Positions 1 through 8,222 of a stretch of 44,142 nucleotides of DNA are shown here, piece after piece (the stretch's first letter is position 1; the number at the start of each line of letters is the position of its first letter). The notes beneath the pieces are model-generated. The model saw only the letters and a list, made by a program, of their open reading frames with translations, ran no database searches and was not told where the DNA came from. Where the stretch lies: contig JAFLBO010000038.1 of the NCBI GenBank assembly GCA_017303475.1, positions 1 through 44,142 on the forward strand, read 5' to 3'. The position numbers and the translations under genes are program-made. This DNA comes from Chitinophagales bacterium. Its GTDB lineage: Bacteria; Bacteroidota; Bacteroidia; Chitinophagales; Saprospiraceae.

Positions 1-3
1 TCT

Positions 4-1746
4 ATGTCCGTATTCAATCTTTTATCTCTACAATCCGTAAACTCCAATTCAATCCTTTCAATGAACTATATACCGTTTTATCTGGCGGTATCCCAGAGTA
101 TCGGGTCGCCGCAGGCTAACCAGTTACTCCAAATTTTAAAAATCAAGGGTTACCCTACACTCAGGGTTTTCTTTCTGACGGCCCTTTGGCTCTGCCTTTT
201 GTTGAGGACTTCAGTCTGCCAATCACAACATAAGTATCAGGAGCCTCACCGCCCTCAATTCCATTTCACGCCCCCGGAAAAATGGATGAATGATCCTAAT
301 GGTATGGTGTATTACCAGGGAGAATACCACCTGTTTTACCAGTATTATCCAGATGCAACGGTTTGGGGACCCATGCACTGGGGACACGCTGTGAGCAAAG
401 ACCTGATGCATTGGAAGCACTTGCCTATTGCTCTTTACCCGGATTCGCTGGGGTATATTTTCTCAGGCAGTGCCGTGGTGGACTGGAACAATACTTCCGG
501 TTTTGGAAAAAATGGCAAACCACCACTGGTAGCTATATTTACCTACCATGATATGGAAAAAGAGCGGGCCAAATTGCCCAATACCCAAAGTCAGGCTATT
601 GCATACAGTAATGACCGCGGCCGAACCTGGATAAAATACGCCGGCAATCCTGTGATTCCCAATCCCGGTACTATCCGTGATTTCCGCGATCCAAAGGTGA
701 TTTGGCATGCCCCCAGCAAACAATGGGTCATGGCGTTGGCTGTAGGTGATCATGTGGAACTCTGGGGTGCGCCTGATTTAAAAAAATGGACCTATTTGAG
801 CTCATTTGGTCAGGAATATGGCAGCCATGGTGGCGTATGGGAGTGCCCGGATTTATTCCCGATCAAGGTGGAGGGCGCTACAGAGGAAAAATGGGTGCTT
901 ATTGTGAACATCAATCCTGGCCACCCGAATGGCGGCTCCGGAACACAGTATTTTGTTGGACAGTTTGATGGCAAAAATTTTGTACTTGATCCGACCTTCA
1001 AACCTGATGTAAGTAAAAACCATGCGGTTTGGATGGATTGGGGCCGTGATCACTATGCGGCAGTTACCTGGTCAGATGTACCTGTAAAAGACGGTCGCCG
1101 ACTGCTGATAGCCTGGATGAGTAATTGGGATTATGCCACCCGGGTACCTACAGAAGCCTGGCGCAGTGGGGCTACCTTACCCCGGGAAATTACCCTGCAT
1201 AAAACAGGGAATAGCTACCGCCTAAAATCCATGCCCATTAAAGAGCTGGAAAAGCTACGCAGCAAAACTAAAAAACTGCCCCAGGGAGCCTTGGCATCTG
1301 GTAGGCTATTGGCAGAATCGCCAGCCGGCAAACCTCTTTGCTATGAAGTTATGTTGGAAATAGATCTGGCGAAAACTACTGCCATTGGGTTTTCCATTTA
1401 CCTGAGTAACGCCCTTAACCAACGCTATGAAATTGGTTATGACATTCAAGCCAAAGAGTTCTTCAGCGACAGAAAGTACTCCGGAGACTTAAGTTTTGCT
1501 GATAATTTTGCGAAAAAAGCGCATAAAGCTCCGCGCTTCTCTAATGATAATATTCTGCCGATCCGACTCTATATTGATGCTGCTTCCGCAGAATTATTTG
1601 CAGATCAGGGAGAAACCTGTCTCACCGAACTTTTTTTTCCCACCGGCGGCTTTACTAAAATACATCTCCACGCCATTGGCGGCGAAGTATGGATTAAATC
1701 AGGTATGATTAGCCGGGTGAAAAGCACAGTGAGATTACATGATTGA
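4..1746 (+). CDS. secreted GH32 fructan hydrolase (levanase/inulinase/invertase type)
   Basis: This is a glycoside hydrolase family 32 enzyme that would cleave beta-fructosyl bonds in levan, inulin or sucrose outside the cytoplasm. Numbered from the ATG at 4, the three catalytic signatures are present: WMNDPNG at residues 94-100 (nucleophile Asp97), RDP at 228-230 (transition-state stabiliser) and WECPD with acid/base Glu280. A five-bladed propeller domain (about 85-400) is followed by a C-terminal beta-sandwich region to residue 580. A hydrophobic stretch at about 54-72 looks like a signal peptide, but it lies some 50 residues in, so the true start is probably downstream of 4 or non-ATG; no good internal ATG fits it. 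The last codons and stop lie inside a repeat shared with the next intergenic region. Substrate cannot be settled from sequence alone. Confidence 0.9.
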   Translation: MSVFNLLSLQSVNSNSILSMNYIPFYLAVSQSIGSPQANQLLQILKIKGYPTLRVFFLTALWLCLLLRTSVCQSQHKYQEPHRPQFHFTPPEKWMNDPNGMVYYQGEYHLFYQYYPDATVWGPMHWGHAVSKDLMHWKHLPIALYPDSLGYIFSGSAVVDWNNTSGFGKNGKPPLVAIFTYHDMEKERAKLPNTQSQAIAYSNDRGRTWIKYAGNPVIPNPGTIRDFRDPKVIWHAPSKQWVMALAVGDHVELWGAPDLKKWTYLSSFGQEYGSHGGVWECPDLFPIKVEGATEEKWVLIVNINPGHPNGGSGTQYFVGQFDGKNFVLDPTFKPDVSKNHAVWMDWGRDHYAAVTWSDVPVKDGRRLLIAWMSNWDYATRVPTEAWRSGATLPREITLHKTGNSYRLKSMPIKELEKLRSKTKKLPQGALASGRLLAESPAGKPLCYEVMLEIDLAKTTAIGFSIYLSNALNQRYEIGYDIQAKEFFSDRKYSGDLSFADNFAKKAHKAPRFSNDNILPIRLYIDAASAELFADQGETCLTELFFPTGGFTKIHLHAIGGEVWIKSGMISRVKSTVRLHD

Positions 1747-1880
1747 CGATTACATGAGTACATGATTGTCGAGGGGGAGGCGCTGGGTTAGGCTTATGTA
1801 CGAAACTCAAGCCCAGCGCCTCCCTCTTCAATCATGTACTCATGTACTCTTCAATCATGTAATCTTCAGTCATGTACTCA
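1732..1880. repeat. inverted repeat cassette A between convergent genes
   Basis: Short units of the type gattacatg/agtacatgattg recur at 1732-1775 and, inverted, at 1830-1880. Inside them lies a matching pair of arms (gggaggcgctggg at about 1775-1787, its complement at about 1811-1824), so the region can form a long imperfect hairpin. It sits between the GH32 gene (+) and the regulator gene (-), where it could act as a bidirectional terminator. The repeat extends into both coding regions: the last codons and TGA of the GH32 gene and the last codons and TGA of the regulator gene are made of repeat units. Confidence 0.85.
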
Positions 1881-3339
1881 ATTGCTTCAGCTGCTCTTCC
1901 ATTCTCCGGCGTTCCTCTTTCCTTAACACAACGGTGGGCTCGGCGGCACGTTCGGCGCAGTCGGGCATAGCGCAGCGCTGGCAGGTTACATTAATGGTTT
2001 GAACAGGTATGGAAGGGTCGTTCCAAAACTGGATCCTTTGTTTGGCATGGTCGTCCAGCAATACACCAAGGGTAACACTTACGTTCTTGCCGGGCGTAGG
2101 ATGTCCGTGTTTGGCAATGGAAATACACAGGTATTCCTCCCCGGAGCCCAGAAAAGACGCCCGCTGAATACCCACCAGCATGGACTGTCCCTGTTGTTTT
2201 TGTAAATCCCGAAGTAAGGTAATGGATAACCAACGGCGACAATAATGCTCACCCAAACCAGTAGCATGTGGCTGGTGCCTGCGATTAAGATGGAGCTCTT
2301 TATCCATATCAAAACCATCCCGGCCCAGATCGTGTACTACTCTTTGGAAGAAAACTTTGTCAAGCCCAAAGTCTTTTGTTAAAACATTAAATCGTTGAAA
2401 CAATACTTCCGGACTGGCCTGATACTTGGTCATGAAACTTAGCAGGCCGGAAGGATTCCAGGTTTTTTGCTCGAAAAAGGCGCCTATATCCCGGATAAAC
2501 GAGTCGCGGTTAACCAAAATAGCTACCGCAAAATAAGCCGCCAGGTAGTTGTTCAATACTTCTTCGAAGGAATTGACCCTCAGGAAGTTGGATGCCAATG
2601 GGCGTTCTTTCAGGCGCAATTCATGGAAGCCGATTTCTTTAGCCAGCTGATAAGCTTTCTGACGTTCATTGAGCTGACCATTGAGCAAAACCTTCCTGAA
2701 GCTTGGGTTGTATACCGACCTCAACCAATGTAAGGCTGGATAGGGCCCCAAACCATCGTGATCAATCTGACAATGGAACTGCTCCTGCAGTATTTGTTCC
2801 AGCGATTGCAGTGATACGCCACCATTAACAGGCAGTTGGTGTTTCAGTACAAATGCATTGGCAGCTTGTTCTATTTCCTCGAAATAATTGTTTCGAAGCT
2901 CCTGATACGCCCGCAATGCCGCAAAATAAAAATGTTCTTCGCGCAGGGCGTACACACGCGCGATTTCCAGCAATGCGGATATGAAGGCATTCACTTTGGC
3001 CGGGTCGCTGGCAATGATTTCAACCAGCGGTTGCATGCCAATGCCAAACAAATCCAGCGGCAGATCATTCAAAAATTTGCTGTGGAGCAACTCTCCAAGG
3101 GGGGCAAACTCTTTGGTAAGCTCTGGAGAGATCATAAATTCATAAGGCACCTCAAGCACTTCAGAAAGCCGTTTTCTGTAGTCGGGTTGAGGGTACTTTT
3201 TACCTTTTTCTATTTCATTCAGGTATGAAATGGAAATGCCGGTACGCTGGCTCAGTTCCTCAAAATTCCAACCCCGCTCCTGGCGGAACTGTCTGACTTT
3301 CAAGCCAAAAATGATTCGTTGTAATTGTGAAGCAGCCAT
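1870..3339 (-). CDS. XRE-family regulator of the ScfR/RamB type
   Basis: This 489-residue protein has a helix-turn-helix XRE domain at about 7-63 (with the SxSYLNEIEKGKxYP pattern), an ImmA/IrrE-like middle region, and a C-terminal ScfR domain with the conserved cysteine cluster C453-x2-C456-x4-C461 followed by ERAAEP. Known relatives (RamB, PrpR, MldR) bind acyl-CoA or related metabolites and control acetate, propionate and glyoxylate metabolism. The metalloprotease signature of the IrrE region is degraded: the segment aligned with HExxH reads AKEIGFHEL, so proteolysis is unlikely. The gene starts 34 bp after the rluA-like stop on the same strand and is probably co-transcribed with it. The effector and targets cannot be told from this window. 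Confidence 0.8.
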   Translation of the reverse strand: MAASQLQRIIFGLKVRQFRQERGWNFEELSQRTGISISYLNEIEKGKKYPQPDYRKRLSEVLEVPYEFMISPELTKEFAPLGELLHSKFLNDLPLDLFGIGMQPLVEIIASDPAKVNAFISALLEIARVYALREEHFYFAALRAYQELRNNYFEEIEQAANAFVLKHQLPVNGGVSLQSLEQILQEQFHCQIDHDGLGPYPALHWLRSVYNPSFRKVLLNGQLNERQKAYQLAKEIGFHELRLKERPLASNFLRVNSFEEVLNNYLAAYFAVAILVNRDSFIRDIGAFFEQKTWNPSGLLSFMTKYQASPEVLFQRFNVLTKDFGLDKVFFQRVVHDLGRDGFDMDKELHLNRRHQPHATGLGEHYCRRWLSITLLRDLQKQQGQSMLVGIQRASFLGSGEEYLCISIAKHGHPTPGKNVSVTLGVLLDDHAKQRIQFWNDPSIPVQTINVTCQRCAMPDCAERAAEPTVVLRKEERRRMEEQLKQLST

Positions 3340-3373
3340 AGATATTTACGACTTTCGACTTACGTTTTGGGCC

Positions 3374-4099
3374 TTAGGACTTGGTCCATTTGCGGAGTTG
3401 ATTGAGTACTGCAGCAAAATCTTTGGGGAGTTCAGACCTGAATTCAAGCACTTCGCCACTGGTTGGATGTTGAAACCTTAACCGGAATGCGTGCAATGAA
3501 GTTCGGTCCATCAAAGGACGTTCATCTTCTGTAAATTTTCCGGATTTATATTTTTTTCCTTTGATCTCGGATAGGAAAAATTGAGACCGGCGTCCGTACA
3601 GCGCATCCACCGCCAATGGGTAACCTATGCTTTGGAAATGTACCCGGATCTGATGCGTTCTTCCGGTTTTGATCTGGCACTCCATAAGGCTGAAATGCTG
3701 AAATCGTTCCAAAACCCGGTAAAAAGTCAAAGAAGGTTTTCCACTGGTAGTTACCATCATTTTTCCCGGCACACCTGGATGTTCGCCAATCGGTTTGTCT
3801 ATTTCTCCTTCATCATGGTGCATTATCCCATCAACCAGTGCCAGGTAAAATTTATCAGCTGTATGGTGTTCCATTTGCATGGATAAATGTCGGTGTGCAG
3901 CCTCATTCCGGGCAAAAACCATAATACCGCTCGTTTCGCGGTCCAATCTGTGCACCACAAATACCTTATCGTATTTTTTCTGCAGCTCGGAAACCAAACT
4001 ATCCTTGTTGCCAAACCGATCCGGAATAGCCAGCAAGCCGGCAGGTTTGGATACTACCAAAACATCATCATCAGCATGCAACAGTTCGTAATTGGGCAT
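3374..4099 (-). CDS. RluA-family pseudouridine synthase
   Basis: The 241-residue protein isomerises uridine to pseudouridine in rRNA or tRNA. The RluA-family catalytic motif HRLDRETSG is at residues 50-58 with catalytic Asp53, followed by KxYLALVDG and the TGRTHQIRVH motif typical of the fold. There is no N-terminal S4 RNA-binding domain, so it resembles RluA or TruC rather than RluC/RluD; the exact target is not decidable. The ATG at 4099 touches an 8-bp-period repeat array that makes up its whole immediate leader. The downstream stop is followed at 34 bp by the ScfR-type regulator. Confidence 0.88.
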   Translation of the reverse strand: MPNYELLHADDDVLVVSKPAGLLAIPDRFGNKDSLVSELQKKYDKVFVVHRLDRETSGIMVFARNEAAHRHLSMQMEHHTADKFYLALVDGIMHHDEGEIDKPIGEHPGVPGKMMVTTSGKPSLTFYRVLERFQHFSLMECQIKTGRTHQIRVHFQSIGYPLAVDALYGRRSQFFLSEIKGKKYKSGKFTEDERPLMDRTSLHAFRLRFQHPTSGEVLEFRSELPKDFAAVLNQLRKWTKS

Positions 4100-4180
4100 T
4101 GAGTTTTTAAGTGTTTGAGTTTTTAAGTGTTTGAGTTTGCGAGTGTTTGAGTTTGCGAGTGTTTGAGTTTGTAAGTTGGC
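4100..4180. repeat. 16-bp tandem array (8-bp sub-period) abutting the rluA-like start codon
   Basis: Five consecutive 16-bp units occupy 4101-4180. The first two read gagtttttaagtgttt, the next two gagtttgcgagtgttt, and the fifth is degenerate. Each unit is itself two related 8-mers. On the minus strand the array runs directly into the ATG at 4099, with a single extra base, so any transcript from upstream carries it as leader. The upstream gene on the same strand ends at 4211. Confidence 0.9.
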
Positions 4181-4210
4181 GTGCGGCTTGTTTAATTGCC
4201 CCGCCCACTA

Positions 4211-6250
4211 TCACAAATCCCCAAATTTCTTCACTCGTTTGAGGTAGTGGGTGAAAATAATACTACCCGGAAAAATGCCTGAGCGGTTTTCAGGGCCAAT
4301 TCGATGTTGTTCTATGCGTTTCCTTGCTTCTTTCCTTTTAGCAAGGGTGTCGCCCAGATTGCTGTAAAATGAAAAATGAGCGCGAACGATGGCCCAGATG
4401 GCTTTGAACTGCTTTTTCGCTGCAAAACGTGCACCCGCCAGCGCATCAAGTACCAGTCTCGCAGGGATAAGCCAAAGGAGCTTACTCCAGGGCTCATTTT
4501 TGACTAGCGAATACAGGCTGTTGCGGAAATTGAGGAAAACTTTTCTGGGATTCTCGTATTCCAATGTGCCGCCTCCCAAATGCCATACTACCGACTCAGG
4601 AATACATTCCACGCGGTATCCGGCTCTCTTGAGTCGCCAGCACAAGTCAATTTCTTCGTTATGTGCAAAATAATCGCCATCAAAGCCACCAAACTGATGG
4701 TATAGATCCGCCCGGATAAAAAATGCTGCTCCGGCCGCCCAGAAACATTCCTGACGGGTGTTGTATTGACCTAAATCCTGTTCCCGGTGACTAAAAATGC
4801 GGCCGCGACAGAACGGATAACCCAACTGATCTATCCATCCGCCGGCAGCTCCTGCATACTCAAAATGATAGGGTTCCTCCGGTTGTTCATCGCCCGCGCC
4901 CGGGCGCCAGGCCAAAATTTTAGGTTGTGCAATGGCCAGTGATTTATCCTGCCTCATAACCTGAACAATAGGCTCTATCCAACCCGGAGCTACCTGTACA
5001 TCGGAGTTCAGGATTACGTAAAAATCTGCTGAAACCTGCTGAAGTGCCCGGTTGTATCCCTCCGCGAAACCCCAGTTTTGCTGTAGGTCGAGCAGGATGA
5101 TTTGTGGATAGTTTTCCTTCAGAAAAGCCACTGAATCGTCAGGAGAGCCATTGTCGGCAACAATGATAGCGGCTCCCTCACTATAGGCCACCACGGAAGG
5201 CAGGTATTGCTCCAAATGCCTACGGGTATTGTAGTTGAGGATCACAATAGCTACCTCATAGTGGACATTGGGCAGCGATTTTTCAGTAGAGGTATGCATA
5301 ACCGGAATGATCGGTGGGGTCTGATGGGCAACTTGCTCCAGACGGTGCAAAATTTCCGTTTTGTCGGCACTTATTTGATTGCGAAGCGCCTCCAAATCAT
5401 CCAGTTTTTTATCCGGTCGAATAAAGTCCAGTACCTCTACATAAAGGTCCTGATCGTACAAATCGCCGTCATAATCAATAAGATGCACTTCAATTACCCG
5501 TTTGCCGTTGGGCGAAAGGGTAGGGCGGCTGCCTATGTACAGAGCTGCCGCCAGGTTGCCGCAACGAGCCGCATAAATCCCTTCCGGTAGCTGCATTTTG
5601 AAGGGATCTTCCAATTCCAGGTTAGCCGTTGGAAAACCTATGGTGCGACCAATTTTATTGCCGGTAACTACTTTTCCTGTAAATGAAAAAGCATGGCCCA
5701 AAAGCTTGTTCGCCAGTTGTATGTTGCTGGCTTCCAATGCTTTGCGAATTTTTGATGAGCTAATGGTAACCTCATCAACTTCCTGTGCGGGTATTTCTAT
5801 TACCTGAAAACCTGCTTTGTTTTCGTATTTTTTTAGGTAAGAAATGTCTCCTTCCCTGCCAGATCCAAACCGATGATCGTAGCCAATAACAATGCAGACC
5901 GGTTGAAATTTCCGGATCAGGAAATCCTCCACGTATTCGGCTGCACTTTGTCTGGCAAACGCCTCGGTAAATGGCGCCACCACTACATTGTCTACTCCAA
6001 TTTCGCCCAGCAGAGCAATTTTTTCCGACGTGCTGGTAATCAGTTTGAAGGAATGATCGTCTGGCTTCAGCACCGTACGCGGGTGAGGATCAAAGGTGAT
6101 CACCACACTCTCGCCTCCTGATTTCCGGGCAAGTTCCTGCACTTGTTCCAGGATACGGCGATGGCCTTTATGCACCCCGTCGAAGGAGCCAATGGTGATT
6201 ACTGCATTGCGAAAAACAGGAAGCGAAGATAAGTCGGTGAAAACCCGCAT
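4211..6250 (-). CDS. ribF: RibF riboflavin kinase/FAD synthetase fused in frame to a GT2 glycosyltransferase
   Basis: Residues 1 to about 307 form a complete bifunctional RibF, which converts riboflavin to FMN and FMN to FAD. The nucleotidyltransferase motif GSFDGVHKGH is at 21-30, ISSSKIR at 163-169 and the flavokinase motif GRTIGFPTANLE at 201-212. From about residue 332 to 679 follows a family 2 glycosyltransferase: VILNYNT start, DNGSPDD at 366-372, the metal-binding LNSDV near 414-418, and HNEEIDLCWR at 530-539, as in rhamnosyl/WbbL-like enzymes. No stop codon separates the two; Met318 in the linker could be an independent GT2 start. I placed the start at 6250 rather than the upstream ATG at 6304 because homologues begin at this point and a TACCTTTG box lies just before it. 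Joining these two activities is unexpected. Confidence 0.85.
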   Translation of the reverse strand: MRVFTDLSSLPVFRNAVITIGSFDGVHKGHRRILEQVQELARKSGGESVVITFDPHPRTVLKPDDHSFKLITSTSEKIALLGEIGVDNVVVAPFTEAFARQSAAEYVEDFLIRKFQPVCIVIGYDHRFGSGREGDISYLKKYENKAGFQVIEIPAQEVDEVTISSSKIRKALEASNIQLANKLLGHAFSFTGKVVTGNKIGRTIGFPTANLELEDPFKMQLPEGIYAARCGNLAAALYIGSRPTLSPNGKRVIEVHLIDYDGDLYDQDLYVEVLDFIRPDKKLDDLEALRNQISADKTEILHRLEQVAHQTPPIIPVMHTSTEKSLPNVHYEVAIVILNYNTRRHLEQYLPSVVAYSEGAAIIVADNGSPDDSVAFLKENYPQIILLDLQQNWGFAEGYNRALQQVSADFYVILNSDVQVAPGWIEPIVQVMRQDKSLAIAQPKILAWRPGAGDEQPEEPYHFEYAGAAGGWIDQLGYPFCRGRIFSHREQDLGQYNTRQECFWAAGAAFFIRADLYHQFGGFDGDYFAHNEEIDLCWRLKRAGYRVECIPESVVWHLGGGTLEYENPRKVFLNFRNSLYSLVKNEPWSKLLWLIPARLVLDALAGARFAAKKQFKAIWAIVRAHFSFYSNLGDTLAKRKEARKRIEQHRIGPENRSGIFPGSIIFTHYLKRVKKFGDL

Positions 6251-6257
6251 AGCCGGG

Positions 6258-6265
6258 CAAAGGTA
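6258..6265 (-). promoter_or_regulatory. Bacteroidota -7 box TACCTTTG before ribF
   Basis: On the minus strand TACCTTTG matches the Bacteroidota -7 consensus TAnnTTTG exactly and ends 7 nt before the ATG at 6250. If used, the transcript would be leaderless or nearly so. No clear -33 TTTG is visible at the expected distance, so this rests on one box plus its position. Confidence 0.5.
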
Positions 6266-6336
6266 ATCGCTTGTTCGGATTTTGGCCAGGGCTATTCCCT
6301 GCATATCTTTCCGAACAAGCGATCCACTGTTTTTGG

Positions 6337-7908
6337 TTAACGTAACATGATTTTTTGCGACTGGACTGCATCTCCCCGACCCGTTTTCAGCACATAAATG
6401 CCCGCCGGCAGGTTGGGTGTTTGGATGGTGTAGGTTTCGCTGTCCTGCACCTGCAAGGTTTCTTCCAATAAAATGGCGCCTTTCATGTCCATCAGGGTAA
6501 CGAACATTTCTGAAACGTTGCAGCGCAGTATTTGCAGGTTGAAGGCGCCGCTTTGGCCATCCTGTTGGAAAACCCGCACGCTACAGGCAGGGATTTCCGT
6601 TGTTTTGATGGTATTACCGGCAAAGGAAGCAGAAGCCCAGTCGCCATGCTGAATTTCAGCCAGTTGTGCCATGGCAGCTACTGTAGCTTTTACCACATTC
6701 GACATAAAAGTGAAGTTCAGTTTTTCGTTCAGGGTATCGCCCGGGGTATGGTAGCATTCATTCCGGAAATTGGCGCCATCAGACAACATCAATGCCTGTT
6801 TGCCCGCTTCCCAGAATGGCGTATGGTCGCTCCGGCGGAGGTCGGGCGCTATTTGTCCATTGCCGGGTACATCCAGCGTAATCACTTTCAGATCGGGTAC
6901 GTATTGTTGGGCGGAGTTACTGAACAACAAAGCCAGGGGTTGGGAGGCTGTGTTGCCCACATTGGTAATAAAATCGCCCCGGTATTGGTTGGCTGCCACG
7001 GCATTGGCAGCGGCCGGAAAAATCAAGGGAAATCCTTGCGGGAGGGTCTGAGAATTGGGTTCATCACTCCAATACCCGATCATTTCGTGGTTAAAAACCC
7101 CTTCAATCTGTTCACCGGCAGGAATACCCTGACTCACATACCGGATACTGCCAATCAACCCTGATTCCTCCAGATCGAAACCTATGAAACGCAAGGTTTT
7201 TTTGAATGGGTAGGGACTCAAAATCCTGGCTGCTTCCATGAAACCAACAGTACCGGAGCCATTATCATCCGCCCCAGGTGCATTGCTTACGGTATCGTAG
7301 TGGGCGTCGTTTATTACCACCTTTTCAGCAGAAAAAGTTCCGGTATGGTTGCCAATCAGGTTTTTACCTGTGTAATTCCCAAAAGGAACGGCTTGTTCCT
7401 CGTATACAAAGCCCTGGCTCAGGAACAGGTTACGGATGGTATCCTGGGCATTTTGAAGCTGTGCCAAACCGGCAGTGCGGTGTCTTACACCTTCCAAATA
7501 CTCCAGATCGGCACGCATTCTGGTACTATCTACCTGATTGACAAGCGATTGAAGATCGAATGGCTGTTTGTCGTCTACCACCAATCGGGCAACAAAGGAA
7601 CCAGGCAGGTTGGCCAGCGCTGAAATGTCGCATTGAATGGTACGTAAACCGGGCTGGACGGGGAAGCCTACATCACCGGATAATAGAACCGAGCTGGTGA
7701 TGGAATAATCCTTTCCGCCATTGTGCGAAAACTGGACTTGTACATCCAGCGGATCATTTTCCGGGTCGCTTACTTCATACTGAATTTGCAGAGTAAGATT
7801 GCTCCAGTTTGGATCCAGTGTAAAAGATTCAATAACCGGAGACTGATTTTGGGCGTTTAGTGCGCATGCGTACAGGCCCAGGAGGAAAATTGTCAGGTTT
7901 TTTAACAT
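6337..7908 (-). CDS. secreted M28-family zinc peptidase with T9SS sorting domain
   Basis: The predicted product is a 523-residue exported aminopeptidase-like enzyme. A signal peptide (residues 1-19, ending LNAQ) precedes an Ig/PKD-like region (about 22-115). The M28 metallopeptidase domain follows, with HYD at 203-205, PGADDNGSG near 211-219, the EESG catalytic/ligand pair at 247-250 and a late RSDHTPFWEAG histidine: the two-zinc layout of the family. The last ~80 residues have the pattern of a type A T9SS sorting domain (MDMKGAIL, LPAGIYVLKT, QKIMLR), so the protein is likely secreted or surface-anchored by type IX secretion. The start at 7908 is preferred over an ATG at 8004 because it places the signal peptide at the N-terminus. 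A hairpin with a T-run lies 43 nt upstream on the same strand. Confidence 0.87.
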   Translation of the reverse strand: MLKNLTIFLLGLYACALNAQNQSPVIESFTLDPNWSNLTLQIQYEVSDPENDPLDVQVQFSHNGGKDYSITSSVLLSGDVGFPVQPGLRTIQCDISALANLPGSFVARLVVDDKQPFDLQSLVNQVDSTRMRADLEYLEGVRHRTAGLAQLQNAQDTIRNLFLSQGFVYEEQAVPFGNYTGKNLIGNHTGTFSAEKVVINDAHYDTVSNAPGADDNGSGTVGFMEAARILSPYPFKKTLRFIGFDLEESGLIGSIRYVSQGIPAGEQIEGVFNHEMIGYWSDEPNSQTLPQGFPLIFPAAANAVAANQYRGDFITNVGNTASQPLALLFSNSAQQYVPDLKVITLDVPGNGQIAPDLRRSDHTPFWEAGKQALMLSDGANFRNECYHTPGDTLNEKLNFTFMSNVVKATVAAMAQLAEIQHGDWASASFAGNTIKTTEIPACSVRVFQQDGQSGAFNLQILRCNVSEMFVTLMDMKGAILLEETLQVQDSETYTIQTPNLPAGIYVLKTGRGDAVQSQKIMLR

Positions 7909-7950
7909 GTCAAGATGGGTCGGGTTTGGAAAGATGTTGAATTTCAGGGC

Positions 7951-7983
7951 TAAAAATACAAAAGGCACGCTCTCCAGCGTGCC
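7951..7983 (-). terminator. terminator-like hairpin upstream of the M28 peptidase
   Basis: Perfect 7-bp stem ggcacgc/gcgtgcc (7964-7970 with 7977-7983) and a 6-nt loop. Reading the minus strand, the stem is followed by TTTTGTATTTTT, the layout of an intrinsic terminator. It lies in a divergent gap with no gene upstream on this strand, so it would end a leader transcript or a small RNA rather than a known gene. Confidence 0.6.
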
Positions 7984-8222
7984 CATTGCAACAAACAAAA
8001 CCAACTAAAAAACCTGCTTTTTCTCATCGCAAAAACTGTTTTTCGCGATTGATAATACAGGAACGGTTAGCCCTTGAATTTCGCTGCCAGGTTTTTGAAA
8101 AAAATCAAAAAAAGGTGGGCATTTCACAACAATGGAGCCAAACTAATTGCTTCCACAAGAGAACAGGGGTAATTTATCGTGAAAATAATCGTTTGGGAAT
8201 CCTGTAATTAATTCTTTTATAT

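Noticed and set aside
4101..4180. CRISPR array
   Set aside because: Units are 16 bp and contiguous with no unique spacers, and no cas gene is near. The same holds for 14333-14444.
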